Shown in pieces: positions 49,976-58,847 of a stretch of 64,000 bases of DNA; position 1 is the first letter of the stretch; each line of letters opens with the position of its first letter. The stretch covers positions 53,497 to 117,496 of the forward strand of contig JADJEF010000019.1 of assembly GCA_016702335.1 (NCBI GenBank), in the 5' to 3' direction. The notes below the pieces were generated by a model that had not been told where the DNA came from, ran no database searches, and saw only the letters and a list, made by a program, of their open reading frames with translations. Position numbers and translations under genes: made by a program. Origin of the DNA: Rhodocyclaceae bacterium. Lineage in GTDB: Bacteria > Pseudomonadota > Gammaproteobacteria > Burkholderiales > Rhodocyclaceae.

Positions 49976-51055
49976 ATGAGCTTTGCCACCCCCCCCAAGC
50001 TGAGCCGTGCCCAAGTCGCCGAGTTTCAGAAAGAAGTCGATGCAATTCGCAACGAAGCGATGAGCCGCGTCGGTCAGGCAGATGTGGATCACATGCGGCG
50101 CATGATCCACATCTGTCGCGGCAGCGAAGTCGCCGGCCGCGCCCTGCTGCATTTCGGCGTCGGCCCCCTGAGCTGGGCGGCAGGCGTCATGGCGCTGGCT
50201 AACGCCAAGATTCTCGACAATATGGAGATTGGTCATAACGTCATGCACGGTCAATACGACTGGACCGGCGACCCGGCGCTCAACTCGCAGTCCTTCGAGT
50301 GGGACATCGCCTGCGACGGCGAAGCGTGGCGCCATTCGCACAACGTCGTGCATCACACCTACACCAACATATTGGGCAAGGATCGCGATCTGGGCTACTC
50401 GCTGCTGCGCCTGACCGACGAGCAGCGCTGGAAGCCGCGCCACTGGCTGCAGCCCTTCGCCAATCTCGGGCTGGCATTGGGCTTTCAGTACGGCATTGGT
50501 TCGCATGATCTGGAGCTGGGCCGCTACAAGCACGGAGCGATTTCGAGAGAGGTATTCAAGCCGCGCCTGGACGCCTTTCTGGGCAAGATCAAGCGCCAGT
50601 GGTTAAAGGACTATCTGCTTTTTCCAGCACTGGCCATGTGGAGCGCCCCGCGCGTGCTGGCCGGCAATTTCGCCGCCAATCTGACGCGCAATCTTTGGAC
50701 CTACACGGTGATTTTCTGCGGCCACTTCACCGAGGGCGTGGCTATTTACCGCGAGGAAGACACGCGCAATGAAACCCGTGGCGATTGGTATATCCGTCAG
50801 ATCACCGGTTCAAGCAATCTGGAAGGCGGCCGCCTGTTTCACATCATGACCGGGCATTTGAGCCACCAGATCGAGCACCATCTTTTCCCCGACATGCCAT
50901 CTCACCGTTATGTCGAGGTCGCGCCGAAGATTCAGGCCCTGTGTCAAAGGTATGGCTTGCACTACAACACCGGCAGCCTGTTCAGTCAGTTTGCCACGGT
51001 GATGAAGCGCATCTTTGTGCATACCTTGCCTCCGCGCGCGTTGTCACCTGTCTAA
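49976..51055 (+). CDS. desB: Acyl-CoA/acyl-lipid fatty acid desaturase
   Basis: 359 residues; ATG 49976 behind GAGGAGA. The three His boxes of membrane di-iron desaturases are present: GHNVMH, HSHNVVHH and HQIEHH, with hydrophobic stretches between. By synteny (desT-desC-desB) it is a DesB-like Δ9 acyl-CoA desaturase that needs O2. It adjusts membrane unsaturation under oxic conditions. The lipase-like gene follows 34 bp later and may be in the same operon. Confidence 0.9.
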   Translation: MSFATPPKLSRAQVAEFQKEVDAIRNEAMSRVGQADVDHMRRMIHICRGSEVAGRALLHFGVGPLSWAAGVMALANAKILDNMEIGHNVMHGQYDWTGDPALNSQSFEWDIACDGEAWRHSHNVVHHTYTNILGKDRDLGYSLLRLTDEQRWKPRHWLQPFANLGLALGFQYGIGSHDLELGRYKHGAISREVFKPRLDAFLGKIKRQWLKDYLLFPALAMWSAPRVLAGNFAANLTRNLWTYTVIFCGHFTEGVAIYREEDTRNETRGDWYIRQITGSSNLEGGRLFHIMTGHLSHQIEHHLFPDMPSHRYVEVAPKIQALCQRYGLHYNTGSLFSQFATVMKRIFVHTLPPRALSPV

Positions 51056-51089
51056 GTTTTGCTCACGCTGTCTGAGAAGGAAAATGATC

Positions 51090-52325
51090 ATGTCAAATAG
51101 TTCAGCCAATCACTTCACCCTGGGCGACGATCTGCGCGGCGTCAGCCGTCTCGCGATTGATGCCACTGTTGGCGTTACACGTCTGGTCGAACACCTCACT
51201 GCCAATATCCTGAATGCCCCGGCCGTGCTCGGCACACCGACGCATCGTCCTCCGGCTGGCTTGTTCGGGATGGTGTGCCAGAGTGTTTGTGGAATCACTC
51301 ATGGGGTGGGCGGCGGGCTGGATCTTGCCCTGAGTCGTCTGACCCCCTTGCTGCCGGCCATCGAGACCGGGGAGCAGCGCGAGATGTTCGTGGCCATTCT
51401 CAATGGGGTGTTGGGTCACCATCTGGTCGCGACGCACAACCCGCTGGCTACACCAATGCAACTGCGCCACGACGGCCATGCCTTGCCTGTGACCAAGCAG
51501 GCACTGGCACGCACCGTGCCCAAGGCCAGTGGCAAGCTGCTGGTCTGCATTCACGGACTGTGCATGAATGATCTGCAGTGGCAACAAGGCGGTAGCAAGG
51601 GCGGACACGATCACGGCCAGGTATTGGCGCGCGCCGGCTATACGCCGCTCTATCTGCGCTACAACACAGGCGAACACGTTTCGCTCAACGGTCGTGCGTT
51701 TGCGGCGCAGCTTGAGGCGCTGGTGGCGGCGTGGCCGGTGCCGGTCGAATCGATCGTGTTGCTCGGTCACAGCATGGGCGGGCTGGTTTCACGCAGCGCT
51801 TGCCACTATGGACAGGCGGCCGGACATGACTGGCTGCGCGTACTGAAGAAGCTAATTTTTCTGGGTACTCCGCATCATGGCTCACCGCTGGAGCGTGGCG
51901 GCAACATCATCGACCGCGTGCTGGGCAGCAGCCCTTATACCTTTGCCTTCAGCCGGCTCGGCAAGATACGCAGCGCCGGAATAACCGATCTGCGCCATGG
52001 CAGCGTGCTTGATGACGACTGGGTCGAACTCGACCGCTTTGCTTACCACAAAGGGCCTGGGCATTGCTTGCCTTTGCCTGCAGGTGTCGCCTGTTATGCC
52101 GTGGGCGCCACTCTGGCGAAGCATGGTCCGGTCAGTGCGGCGGTGGGCGATGGCTTGGTACCGCTTTACAGCGCGCTGGGGAAGCATCGCAACTCTGCCC
52201 GCGCGCTAGGGATTCCGGCGGAGCGACGCTATGTGGCATATGGAACCGGACACATTGCGCTGCTGTACAGTCAGCCGGTGTGCCGACAACTGGAGCAATG
52301 GCTGGCAGAGGAAAGCGGCGCTTAA
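51090..52325 (+). CDS. PGAP1/lipase-like alpha/beta hydrolase
   Basis: About 411 residues; ATG 51090 is preferred over ATG 51084 because AAGGA is then at normal spacing. Nucleophile elbow GHSMGGLVSRSA; oxyanion region CIHGLCMND; FLGTPHHGSPLERGG is typical of triacylglycerol-lipase/PGAP1-like enzymes; a late His (GTGHIALL) may complete the triad. The ~120 N-terminal residues are an extra helical domain. In the desCB operon it could release or remodel acyl chains (inference). Confidence 0.82.
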   Translation: MSNSSANHFTLGDDLRGVSRLAIDATVGVTRLVEHLTANILNAPAVLGTPTHRPPAGLFGMVCQSVCGITHGVGGGLDLALSRLTPLLPAIETGEQREMFVAILNGVLGHHLVATHNPLATPMQLRHDGHALPVTKQALARTVPKASGKLLVCIHGLCMNDLQWQQGGSKGGHDHGQVLARAGYTPLYLRYNTGEHVSLNGRAFAAQLEALVAAWPVPVESIVLLGHSMGGLVSRSACHYGQAAGHDWLRVLKKLIFLGTPHHGSPLERGGNIIDRVLGSSPYTFAFSRLGKIRSAGITDLRHGSVLDDDWVELDRFAYHKGPGHCLPLPAGVACYAVGATLAKHGPVSAAVGDGLVPLYSALGKHRNSARALGIPAERRYVAYGTGHIALLYSQPVCRQLEQWLAEESGA

Positions 52326-52327
52326 AC

Positions 52328-52353
52328 GCCGTATCACCAGCGCCGACTTGCGG
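52328..52353 (+). repeat. Dispersed repeat copy after the lipase-like gene
   Basis: GCCGTATCA, the invariant core CCAGCGCCGACTTG, then CGG, 2 bp after the stop. It is the last copy in the window; none was seen from here to 64 kb. The 234 bp between it and the toxin gene hold no recognisable gene. Confidence 0.85.
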
Positions 52354-52587
52354 GCACACGGTTCTCTGTGCGGCCGGCTACAACCTGCGCTGGTTATTGC
52401 GGGCGATGGTGCGCTTGGGCCTGACGGCTCTTTTATTGCGCCCGTTATTCTTGGCACTGTTGGCCGCGATCCTGCGCGCGAATCCTTTCCAGCGAATTCA
52501 GGCGTCGGGGTTCTCGTTTGATTTTGCGTCTGGCGGCGTCAGATGAATTTTGCAGGGCCGACTATATAGTCGAACGGCTAATCCCGA

Positions 52588-53103
52588 TCACAGCTTTCCA
52601 ATGGATGCCGTTGGGATCCACAGCGTCAAAGGCGAATCGGGAAGTCGCTCGAACTCGTAGCGCTCATACCACCCTCGTGCATGTTCATCCTTTGCATCAA
52701 CGACCACGCCCACCATCCCGATCTCGTCCGACAGGCGCAAACAACGCTGCAAAGCATCTGCCAGAAGCAGTTCGCCGAGTCCTTTTCGCTGATGGAGTTC
52801 CGCCACCGCCAATCGTGCCAAGCGGGCCACTGGTAGCGGGAAGTTGGGGAAGCGATCGGAGTGTTTGACTGGTAGGTTGTCCCGGCGAATTCCGGCCATG
52901 GCAAGACTGTAGTACCCGCGAATCGTGGCACTGTCCACCGCGACATAGGTTCTGCTGATGTTGGTTGCGGCATGCTGACGCGCAAAGCGCCGCAAATACT
53001 CATCGAGAGCGCCAACTCCGCACGTGAATGAACGTCTGTCGTGATCTGACGAGAGTTGTTCGATGGTGCCCGTGAATTCCACGTTCAGCGCTTTGCCTGC
53101 CAT
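52588..53103 (-). CDS. tacT: GNAT-family toxin of a TacAT-type toxin-antitoxin system
   Basis: 171 residues, GNAT fold: the N-terminus FTCGVGALDEYLRRFARQ...RTYVA is characteristic of TacT/AtaT-like toxins, the acetyl-CoA loop is HQRKGLGE, and the catalytic Tyr region is RGWYERYEF. TacT toxins acetylate the amino acid on charged tRNA and stop translation. The start overlaps the antitoxin gene by 19 bp, as usual. Confidence 0.88.
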   Translation of the reverse strand: MAGKALNVEFTGTIEQLSSDHDRRSFTCGVGALDEYLRRFARQHAATNISRTYVAVDSATIRGYYSLAMAGIRRDNLPVKHSDRFPNFPLPVARLARLAVAELHQRKGLGELLLADALQRCLRLSDEIGMVGVVVDAKDEHARGWYERYEFERLPDSPLTLWIPTASIGKL

Positions 53104-53369
53104 TCGCGATGGCGCTTCATCGCTGCAGAAAGTTTCGGTCTGGGTTTGTCCGTGTTGTCCAGGGCATTGGCAAATGCACTCCAGTCGCGGGAGGACAAGG
53201 TCATCATCTCGGTATCGGCAAGGATCTGCTTAGCACGTTCCTGGGCAGTACCAAGGAGAAATGCACTGACCGACATTCCGGCAGTGGTAGCTGCTCGAAT
53301 GATTAATTCCTTTATTTCCGGCGATGTGCGTAAGTCAATGCGTTCGTGAGCTTGTGCAGTAGTAGACAT
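53085..53369 (-). CDS. tacA: DUF1778 ribbon-helix-helix antitoxin (TacA-like)
   Basis: 94 residues. An N-terminal ribbon-helix-helix (RIDLRTSPEIKELIIRAATTAGMSVSAFLL) binds DNA, and the C-terminus (DWSAFANALDNTDKPRPKL) should neutralise the toxin. Repeated TTCCGTAC motifs upstream are likely its operators, giving autoregulation. Confidence 0.9.
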   Translation of the reverse strand: MSTTAQAHERIDLRTSPEIKELIIRAATTAGMSVSAFLLGTAQERAKQILADTEMMTLSSRDWSAFANALDNTDKPRPKLSAAMKRHREWQAKR

Positions 53370-53379
53370 GGTCGTTTCC

Positions 53380-53455
53380 TCTGTACGGAAGAATTACGGA
53401 TCATTTTACTGCAAGTCATGTCCGCGCGCAATATTCCGTACTATTTCCGTACAGA
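53380..53455. promoter_or_regulatory. Probable TacA operator array
   Basis: Outer inverted pair TCTGTACGGAA (53380-53390) and TTCCGTACAGA (53445-53455), plus TTACGGA (53394-53400) and TTCCGTAC (53434-53441). Multiple half-sites just upstream of the antitoxin start are typical of RHH autoregulation. Confidence 0.6.
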
Positions 53456-53505
53456 ACTTGACTATATCTTGAAGTCACGCGAGTAATGCGCCCCCGTACA
53501 GCAAC

Positions 53506-53637
53506 ATGGAATCCGAAATGTCTACGACTGCCTACCCTGTGACTCCGCTTCGAGCAATCGCGATCATCCTGGTCTATGGTGTCTTGCGCATGCGCGCCAA
53601 AAAATTCAGAGTCGACACCATCAACATCCAAAATTGA
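53506..53637 (+). CDS. Weak 43-residue ORF overlapping the sirtuin fragment
   Basis: MESEMSTTAYPVTPLRAIAI..., starting at ATG 53506, no clear ribosome-binding site, partly antisense to the sirtuin fragment. No family was recognised; it may be chance. Confidence 0.15.
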   Translation: MESEMSTTAYPVTPLRAIAIILVYGVLRMRAKKFRVDTINIQN

Positions 53638-53930
53638 GATCCGGCGTTGCCAGCGCTGTCTTCCCAGACACCTTGCCCAATCGGGAAGGTCAGAGCCGGG
53701 GCTGAGAAGTTTCCGCTATCCGCTATCTCCATGGCTCGATCAAGAATATCGATGTCAAGCGGCTCACCAAACAAGACGATGTCGGGGCGCAGGAGAGACC
53801 CACACCCTGGGCAGCGTGGAACTGGGTCGCCCTTAAGTTCCATCGCCGTTAGATCTTCCTTGATGGCATAGGGATCACAGTGTTCATGGACAGCATAACC
53901 GCCGCAAACATGGCAGATAACCCTCATCAA
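53574..53930 (-). pseudogene. Fragment of a Sir2-family NAD-dependent deacylase
   Basis: 118 codons that contain the zinc ribbon and the following motif of sirtuins (CHVCGG, PRCPGCGSLLRPDIVLFGEPL), then a short match (RAMEIADS) before similarity is lost. The NAD-binding N-terminal Rossmann part (GAGxS, catalytic His) and the rest of the C-terminus are missing. A truncated gene, likely debris next to the toxin-antitoxin pair. Confidence 0.75.
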
Positions 53931-54274
53931 CAGGGCGATTGAAAATCTGCACTAAAACCCCGCAGTCAGGAGGTTTCGAGAATGTTGGCCGGTAAGAACC
54001 GAAAATCGGTGAAACGAGGTTTAGCGCAGTCAGGAGGTAGAAACGAAAAACCCCGCACAGACAGGCGTCTTGCGGGGTCTTGCGTCCAGTCAGAGACTGG
54101 TTTTGCCAATGTTATTGGCGGGCCAGAAGGTATGCCAACACAAACAGTCTAGCCCTCGGAGATTGGATTCTATCCGCACCAGCCATCAGCAGCAACGTGA
54201 CCCAGTAGCAATATCTACCGATAGCGTAACTCCATCGAGGATATTCCCAGAAGCAGGAAACAACGATTCGTGTG
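53931..54274. other. 344-bp gap with 14-bp direct repeats and a terminator
   Basis: It contains CGCAGTCAGGAGGT twice (53961-53974 and 54025-54038), a small hairpin ACCGA-AAA-TCGGT (53998-54010) and the terminator of the TerB-like gene. No gene was seen. It may be the remains of a mobile element at the edge of the following gene cluster. Confidence 0.5.
54046..54078 (-). terminator. Rho-independent terminator, minus strand
   Basis: Stem ACCCCGCA (54050-54057) with TGCGGGGT (54071-54078); on the minus strand it is followed by a T-run (complement of AAAAA, 54046-54050). It would end the TerB-like transcript. Confidence 0.8.
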
Positions 54275-55207
54275 TCACACCCCGCGCACCAAATTCATTA
54301 CCTGCCCCATGTCCAGTAATTGCGCCTTTTGTTCGATCTGCGGTAGATACTGCTGCTGCAACTGCTTGGCAGGAGCCAGCAGGCTCTGGAAAGTTTCCTG
54401 TAACAACGCGCTGTTCATGGTCCTACCACTGGCGTAATACCGCTTCGCCACCTGACCGAGCGCATAGGTGGTGGCGAACGAGAAGGCCATGCCGGTAGCA
54501 GCGCGACCGATCTTCCCGAAGGTCTTTCCTGCCGCCTTGCCGAGCAAGCCGCCCAGCAGCTTTCGGCCGAACTGCTCTAGATACTGCGAGGTCAACCCGA
54601 CTCCAGCGGCGGCGATGAGCTCCTTGATGTGCCCTTGATCCAGTTCGACCCCATGAGCTTTACCGATGCCATACACCATGCGGATTTGGAGCGGAATAAT
54701 CGCCATCGATGCCCAGGACTGGGGTAGCAACTCGAGTGCTCCGTTCAGCAGGGCGCTGTTGAGGATTGTCTTGTCCAGTTCAGCATCCAGGATTCCGACT
54801 TGTTCCAACGGCTTCACAGACAAATCGGCGGCTGAAACAATCGGATCGATGGCCTGTTCGATTGCACTAGATTGGCCAGCGTCGAGATTCAGAAAGCGCT
54901 TGAGTTCGTCGAGGAAGGCGCGCTCGGCTGGACTCATGCGCCCGTCAGCTTCGCAGACGCAAACTGCCATTTCGTAGGCGAACTGGCGCTGCCCGATATC
55001 GGAAAGTGTGCCTGCCGCCGTGTCCAGCGGCAGGCGTTTGAGCAAGACGTCTTGATACAGGCGGGCCATATCGAGGCCAGGGGTGCCTTCGGATAGTGAT
55101 TCCGCAATGCGTTTTACCTCTTCGCGTTCACGGTCGTCCTTGACTCCATCGGCAAAGGCGGCGTGCAGGCATAGGGCGAGAATGGCACGTTGTTCGTTGA
55201 GTGTCAT
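54275..55207 (-). CDS. TerB-like domain protein with DUF697-like C-terminus
   Basis: 310 residues. Residues ~1-135 are a TerB/DjlA-like helical domain (ALCLHAAFADGVKDDREREEVKRIA, CVCEADGRMSPAERAFLDEL) with acidic residues typical of metal-binding TerB folds. The second half resembles DUF697/YcjF (YGIGKAHGVELDQGHIKELIAAAGVGLTSQYLEQFGRKLLGGLLG in pieces), with a Gly/Ala-rich hydrophobic hairpin that may insert in membrane. Function unknown; possibly metal or envelope stress. Confidence 0.7.
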   Translation of the reverse strand: MTLNEQRAILALCLHAAFADGVKDDREREEVKRIAESLSEGTPGLDMARLYQDVLLKRLPLDTAAGTLSDIGQRQFAYEMAVCVCEADGRMSPAERAFLDELKRFLNLDAGQSSAIEQAIDPIVSAADLSVKPLEQVGILDAELDKTILNSALLNGALELLPQSWASMAIIPLQIRMVYGIGKAHGVELDQGHIKELIAAAGVGLTSQYLEQFGRKLLGGLLGKAAGKTFGKIGRAATGMAFSFATTYALGQVAKRYYASGRTMNSALLQETFQSLLAPAKQLQQQYLPQIEQKAQLLDMGQVMNLVRGV

Positions 55208-55260
55208 GTGATTATCCTGGGGAAGTTCAGAAGCGGAGGCGGTCGCCAGCGAGGGCTGGC

Positions 55261-56180
55261 TTACCTGACCCGATCAAGTGCCTGATCATCCATTGAACAG
55301 GGATCATCTATCGGCTCCAGATGGGAAGTGATATGGCAGTTGGGGATCGCTGTCCTCAGGTCACGCTCAATTCGCTCAATCCAGTCATGGGCCTCCTGAA
55401 CTGACCATTTTCCTGGCACTAGTGCATGAAAACTGATGAACGACCGTCGTCCAGCCTGTCGTGTCCGCAAGGCGTGGTAGGCGATGCCCTGTTCGATGTA
55501 GCGATCGAAGACTTCAGTAATGAGGCGCTTTTGCTCTGGCGGCAAAGCAGTGTCCATAAGCCCGGAAGCTGAGCGATGCATCAACTGCCATCCCGTCCAG
55601 ACAATGTTCGCGGCAACGAGCACTGCAATCGTCGGATCCAGCCAGTTCCAGCCTGACATCGCAACAAGTCCAACCCAAGGATGACACCAACGGAGGTCCA
55701 GACATCCGTCATCAGATGGTGGGCATCAGCTTCGAGCGTAATGGACTGATGCTCGCGGCCTGCCTTCAATAGCAAGCGTGCCACAAGCAGGTTTATGACT
55801 GAGGCCGCAACTGAAACAACCAATCCAATGCCGACAGCCTCGATCGGCTGGGGATTTATGAATCGTTCGATTGCCGTATAACCAATGCTGACGGCCGCCA
55901 GAACAATCAGGAAACCCTCGAAGGCGCTGGAGAAATACTCGGCCTTACCGTGTCCGTGTGGGTGATCCTCATCGGCAGGTTGTTCCGCCAGCCAGAGCAT
56001 CCACAGAGCCATGAGTGCGCCTGCAAGATTGACAAAGGACTCGATGGCATCCGAGAGTAAGCCAACCGATCCGGTTAAATGCCATGCCACCCCCTTGAGC
56101 AGGATGGTCGCAATTGCGGCGCCAATGGAAATCCACGCATAGCGTTGCAGGCTGGGCACGCCCGAGTCAGTCATCATCAT
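55261..56180 (-). pseudogene. CDF-family cation efflux transporter, interrupted by one frameshift
   Basis: The N-terminal ~170 residues are in one frame (LLSDAIESFVNLAGALMALWML with the CDF Asp/Ser site; EADAHHLMTDVWTSVGVILG with His-x3-Asp) and the rest in another (MSGWNWLDPTIAVLVAANIVWTGWQLM, then a cytoplasmic domain ending DPCSMDDQALDRVR). Joining them needs a single-base change at ~55655-55685, near a G-run. As restored it is a FieF/MamM-like Zn2+/Fe2+ efflux protein of ~300 residues. Either a recent mutation or a sequencing error. The start overlaps the octahaem cytochrome gene. Confidence 0.75.
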
Positions 56181-56916
56181 GTTTTCTGCCGCGATTCCCT
56201 TTTCCTTCACGCTCTCTTCCTGGCATTCGAATATCGTGTTCGTCGGCATTCTTGTGACACTCGACGCAGTTATCGAAGTCGCGGATGCCTTCCTCGATAT
56301 GCTCGCGACGGATTTTCTGCTGTGAATGTTCATGGCAGCCGTAGCAGGTATAGCGGCTGTAATCATTGCGGACGTGGCAGGTCGCGCACTTGACGTTGTG
56401 GTCGCGATCCAGTTCGAAATACTTCGCGTGATCAAAGGTGGCAGGCGTCCATTTGTCCTGGCTGTGACATTGACTGCAATTGCCCGTGATCTGCTGGTGC
56501 AGGCTGTCCTTGGGTGACTTGTGGCAGCCCTGGCATTCCTCGCGGGTCGCCTTTTCCAGCAGGCGGTGGTTGAACTGCCCGGTCGGCCGGAAACGTTTCA
56601 CTCCGGCATGATCGCTATGGCAGGCGATACAGTCCGAGCGGATGAGTTTCTGGTGGAACGGTGTCGACGTCAGGGGTTTCTGGACGGGCAACCCGGCAGT
56701 GGTGAGTTTTCCTATCTCCTCCGGCTTGTGACAACTGACGCAGCGTTCTGATTCGGCACCGGTGAAAGCGGCGTGACAGGCAAAGCAGTCCGATTCCAGT
56801 TTTGCATGGCCGGGAATCAACTTGCCGGGGCCAACCATCAGGTGGGGATAGACGAAAGCCAGAATGGCCAACACAATCAGGTTAGCGGCAAGGATCCACT
56901 TCAGTGTGCGGCTCAT
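56167..56916 (-). CDS. Octahaem c-type cytochrome
   Basis: 249 residues with one N-terminal membrane anchor (WILAANLIVLAILAFVYPHLM) and eight CxxCH motifs in order: CFACH, CVSCH, CIACH, CQGCH, CSQCH, CATCH, CYGCH, CVECH. The tail is rich in charged residues and His (KHDDD). A periplasmic electron carrier of the class III multihaem type. The start overlaps the stop of the cytochrome b gene (ATGA), so the two probably form one electron-transfer unit. Confidence 0.9.
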   Translation of the reverse strand: MSRTLKWILAANLIVLAILAFVYPHLMVGPGKLIPGHAKLESDCFACHAAFTGAESERCVSCHKPEEIGKLTTAGLPVQKPLTSTPFHQKLIRSDCIACHSDHAGVKRFRPTGQFNHRLLEKATREECQGCHKSPKDSLHQQITGNCSQCHSQDKWTPATFDHAKYFELDRDHNVKCATCHVRNDYSRYTCYGCHEHSQQKIRREHIEEGIRDFDNCVECHKNADEHDIRMPGREREGKGNRGRKHDDD

Positions 56917-57491
56917 ACCCAGCCCCAGAACAAAAAGATGCTGATGATGTGGCCCAGCGCCAGGACGGCGAAGACGATGAAGATCGGGATATGGACTTTG
57001 CGCCACTTGGTCATGGCATCCAGGGTGACTGCATCCCAGAACACTGCGCGCTCGATGTCCTCTTTGGACATCCCCCGTAGTTGGTAGTGATCACGCTGTC
57101 CCAGGACATGCTCACGCGAACGGCCGAGAAGTAGTTTTCCCACCATGCCGCTGATGACATTCACGCCCATTGCAACCGTGGCCAGCCAGGGCAGGATGGC
57201 ATTGAAATGAATGCCGGCATGCAACAAGACCATCAGGGAACCCAGCCAGGTACCAACTTCGTGCATGCTGAGCCAGGATTTCATGTTGCCCGATGTGATC
57301 ATCTTGCGCTTGCGCAACGAATAGATCAGGGAGCCGATGATGAGCAAGGTGCCCGGAATGCCCAGGTAGCGCCCGATCCAGACCAGATTGAAGCGGTGCA
57401 GCAGATAGTCGCCCACTAAGGTCGCCACACCGAGCAGACCGACCAACAGCGTAAAGGGAAGAATATGATTGCGCCAGAGGTTATTGGTCAT
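56913..57491 (-). CDS. Membrane cytochrome b-like protein
   Basis: 192 residues with about four to five hydrophobic helices. His residues inside or at the ends of helices (WRNHILPF, SMHEVGTWLGSLMVLLHAGIHFNAIL, KVHIPIFIVFAVLALGHIISIF) fit a dihaem b561/DUF4405-type cytochrome. It lies between the 2Fe-2S reductase gene and the octahaem cytochrome gene, and would link quinone or a flavoprotein to the periplasmic haems (inference). Confidence 0.8.
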   Translation of the reverse strand: MTNNLWRNHILPFTLLVGLLGVATLVGDYLLHRFNLVWIGRYLGIPGTLLIIGSLIYSLRKRKMITSGNMKSWLSMHEVGTWLGSLMVLLHAGIHFNAILPWLATVAMGVNVISGMVGKLLLGRSREHVLGQRDHYQLRGMSKEDIERAVFWDAVTLDAMTKWRKVHIPIFIVFAVLALGHIISIFLFWGWV

Positions 57492-58783
57492 CTAGGCCTC
57501 CAGAGTCACGCTGGTCTTCGGGGTACAACTACAGAGCAGGCAGCTACCCGGTTCTGGATCAAAGTCTGGTGCATGGCCGTAAGCCACTTCGCCTGTTTTG
57601 ATCGTGGTTTGGCAACATCCGCAACTTCCAGCCCGGCAACTGGACTCAACTTTCACCCCATTGGCCTCGGCAAAATCCAGCAAACTCCCCATGCCCGGTT
57701 GCCAGGGAATCTGTTTGCTCGACTTGGCAAAGGTGACGACGATGTCGCTTTGTATTGCCGCCACAGGTTCAACGGCTGTCGGGTTTGCCGAACGCTTGAT
57801 CGATGCCGGGCCAAAGGCTTCGTAGTGGATGCGACTCTCCGGCACGCCCCAGTCTTCCAGGCCAAGGACGAGGCTTTCCATCATCGGTGTCGGACCGCAG
57901 ATGTAGAAATGGTAGGGCTTGAGGGGGAGTTCCGTCCTGAATAGCGCAACATCCACGCGCCCTTGATGGTGATAGTCATGCCCAAGTTGATCACCCGGCA
58001 AGGGATCACTGAAACACAGCCGCAGATGGAAGTTCGGGTAAGTCGCGGCCAGCGCTTCGAGATGGGACCGCTTGATGGGTTCGCTGCTGTTACGCACGCC
58101 GTAGTAAAGCGAGACTTCCCGGCCAGGTTGCTCGGCCACGCACCAGTTGAGCATGGACAGCACCGGGTAATCCCGATGCCGCCGCCGACCAGGACGACGG
58201 GTGCGTCACTGGAGTCGATATGAAAGTGGCCGCCAGGCGCGCGGACTTGCAGAACTTCCCCCACCTGAACGTGGTCATGGAAGTAATTCGACGAGCGGCC
58301 CGGGAGATAAGCGCTGCCTGTGGGGGCGGGGACGCGCTTGATGGAGACGCGGTAGAAGTCCTGGCGAGGTGCATCCGACAAGGAGTAGCAGCGCGTAATC
58401 TGCTCTGTCTTGCCGTCGGGCGCGGGTACGTCGAGACGGAATGTCAGGAATTGACCTGGCTTGAATGCCGGAAGTGGCTGCTTGTCTTCTGGTACCAGGT
58501 AAAACGAGCAGATGGATTGGGCACCGTCCTCAATTTCCTTGCGATCAACCCGAAAATTCCTGAAACCACCCCACGCCGCTACAGATGCCGGCTCGGATGC
58601 TGAAGGCAAAGTCACTTTTACGGGAACCGCCATTCCCCCATCAGCCCCCGCGCCTGTGCGCAGCGCCTGATACTCGCCCCAATGCCGCCAGAAGCTGATA
58701 CCCAGCCACAAAACGATTTGCAGCGTAATACCCAATACGAGCCAGAGCAGCAGGGAGGCAGAGGTCATTTCCGGTGGCACCAT
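57492..58783 (-). pseudogene. Membrane-anchored flavin/2Fe-2S oxidoreductase, interrupted by one frameshift
   Basis: N-terminal helix (LLLWLVLGITLQIVLWLGISF), FAD domain (RCYSLSDAP), NAD domain start (VVLVGGGIGIT) in one frame. The rest (LSMLNWCVAEQPGREVSLYYG, YICGPTPMMESLV, and ferredoxin domain CRAGSCGCCQT...C) is in another. A missing C in the C-run near 58165-58172 would restore ITPVLSMLN. The restored protein resembles NqrF/Hcr-like reductases. It should feed electrons from NAD(P)H to the adjacent cytochrome b and octahaem cytochrome. Confidence 0.8.
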
Positions 58784-58847
58784 GATTTTGGCAGTCTGTC
58801 ACATTCAGCTTAAGGAACCCTTAATCAACATCCGTTTGACATCCGCT

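Noticed and set aside
3319..52353. CRISPR array or spaced repeats
   Set aside because: The repeat copies are kilobases apart in both orientations, with no regular spacers and no cas genes.
52354..52587. Hydrophobic open frame between the lipase-like gene and the toxin gene
   Set aside because: A short Leu/Ala-rich translation without start signal, family motif or continuity; more likely random GC-rich sequence.
55261..56180. Programmed ribosomal frameshift in the CDF gene
   Set aside because: No slippery heptamer with downstream structure was evident, and several neighbouring genes carry similar single-base breaks, pointing to mutation or sequence error.
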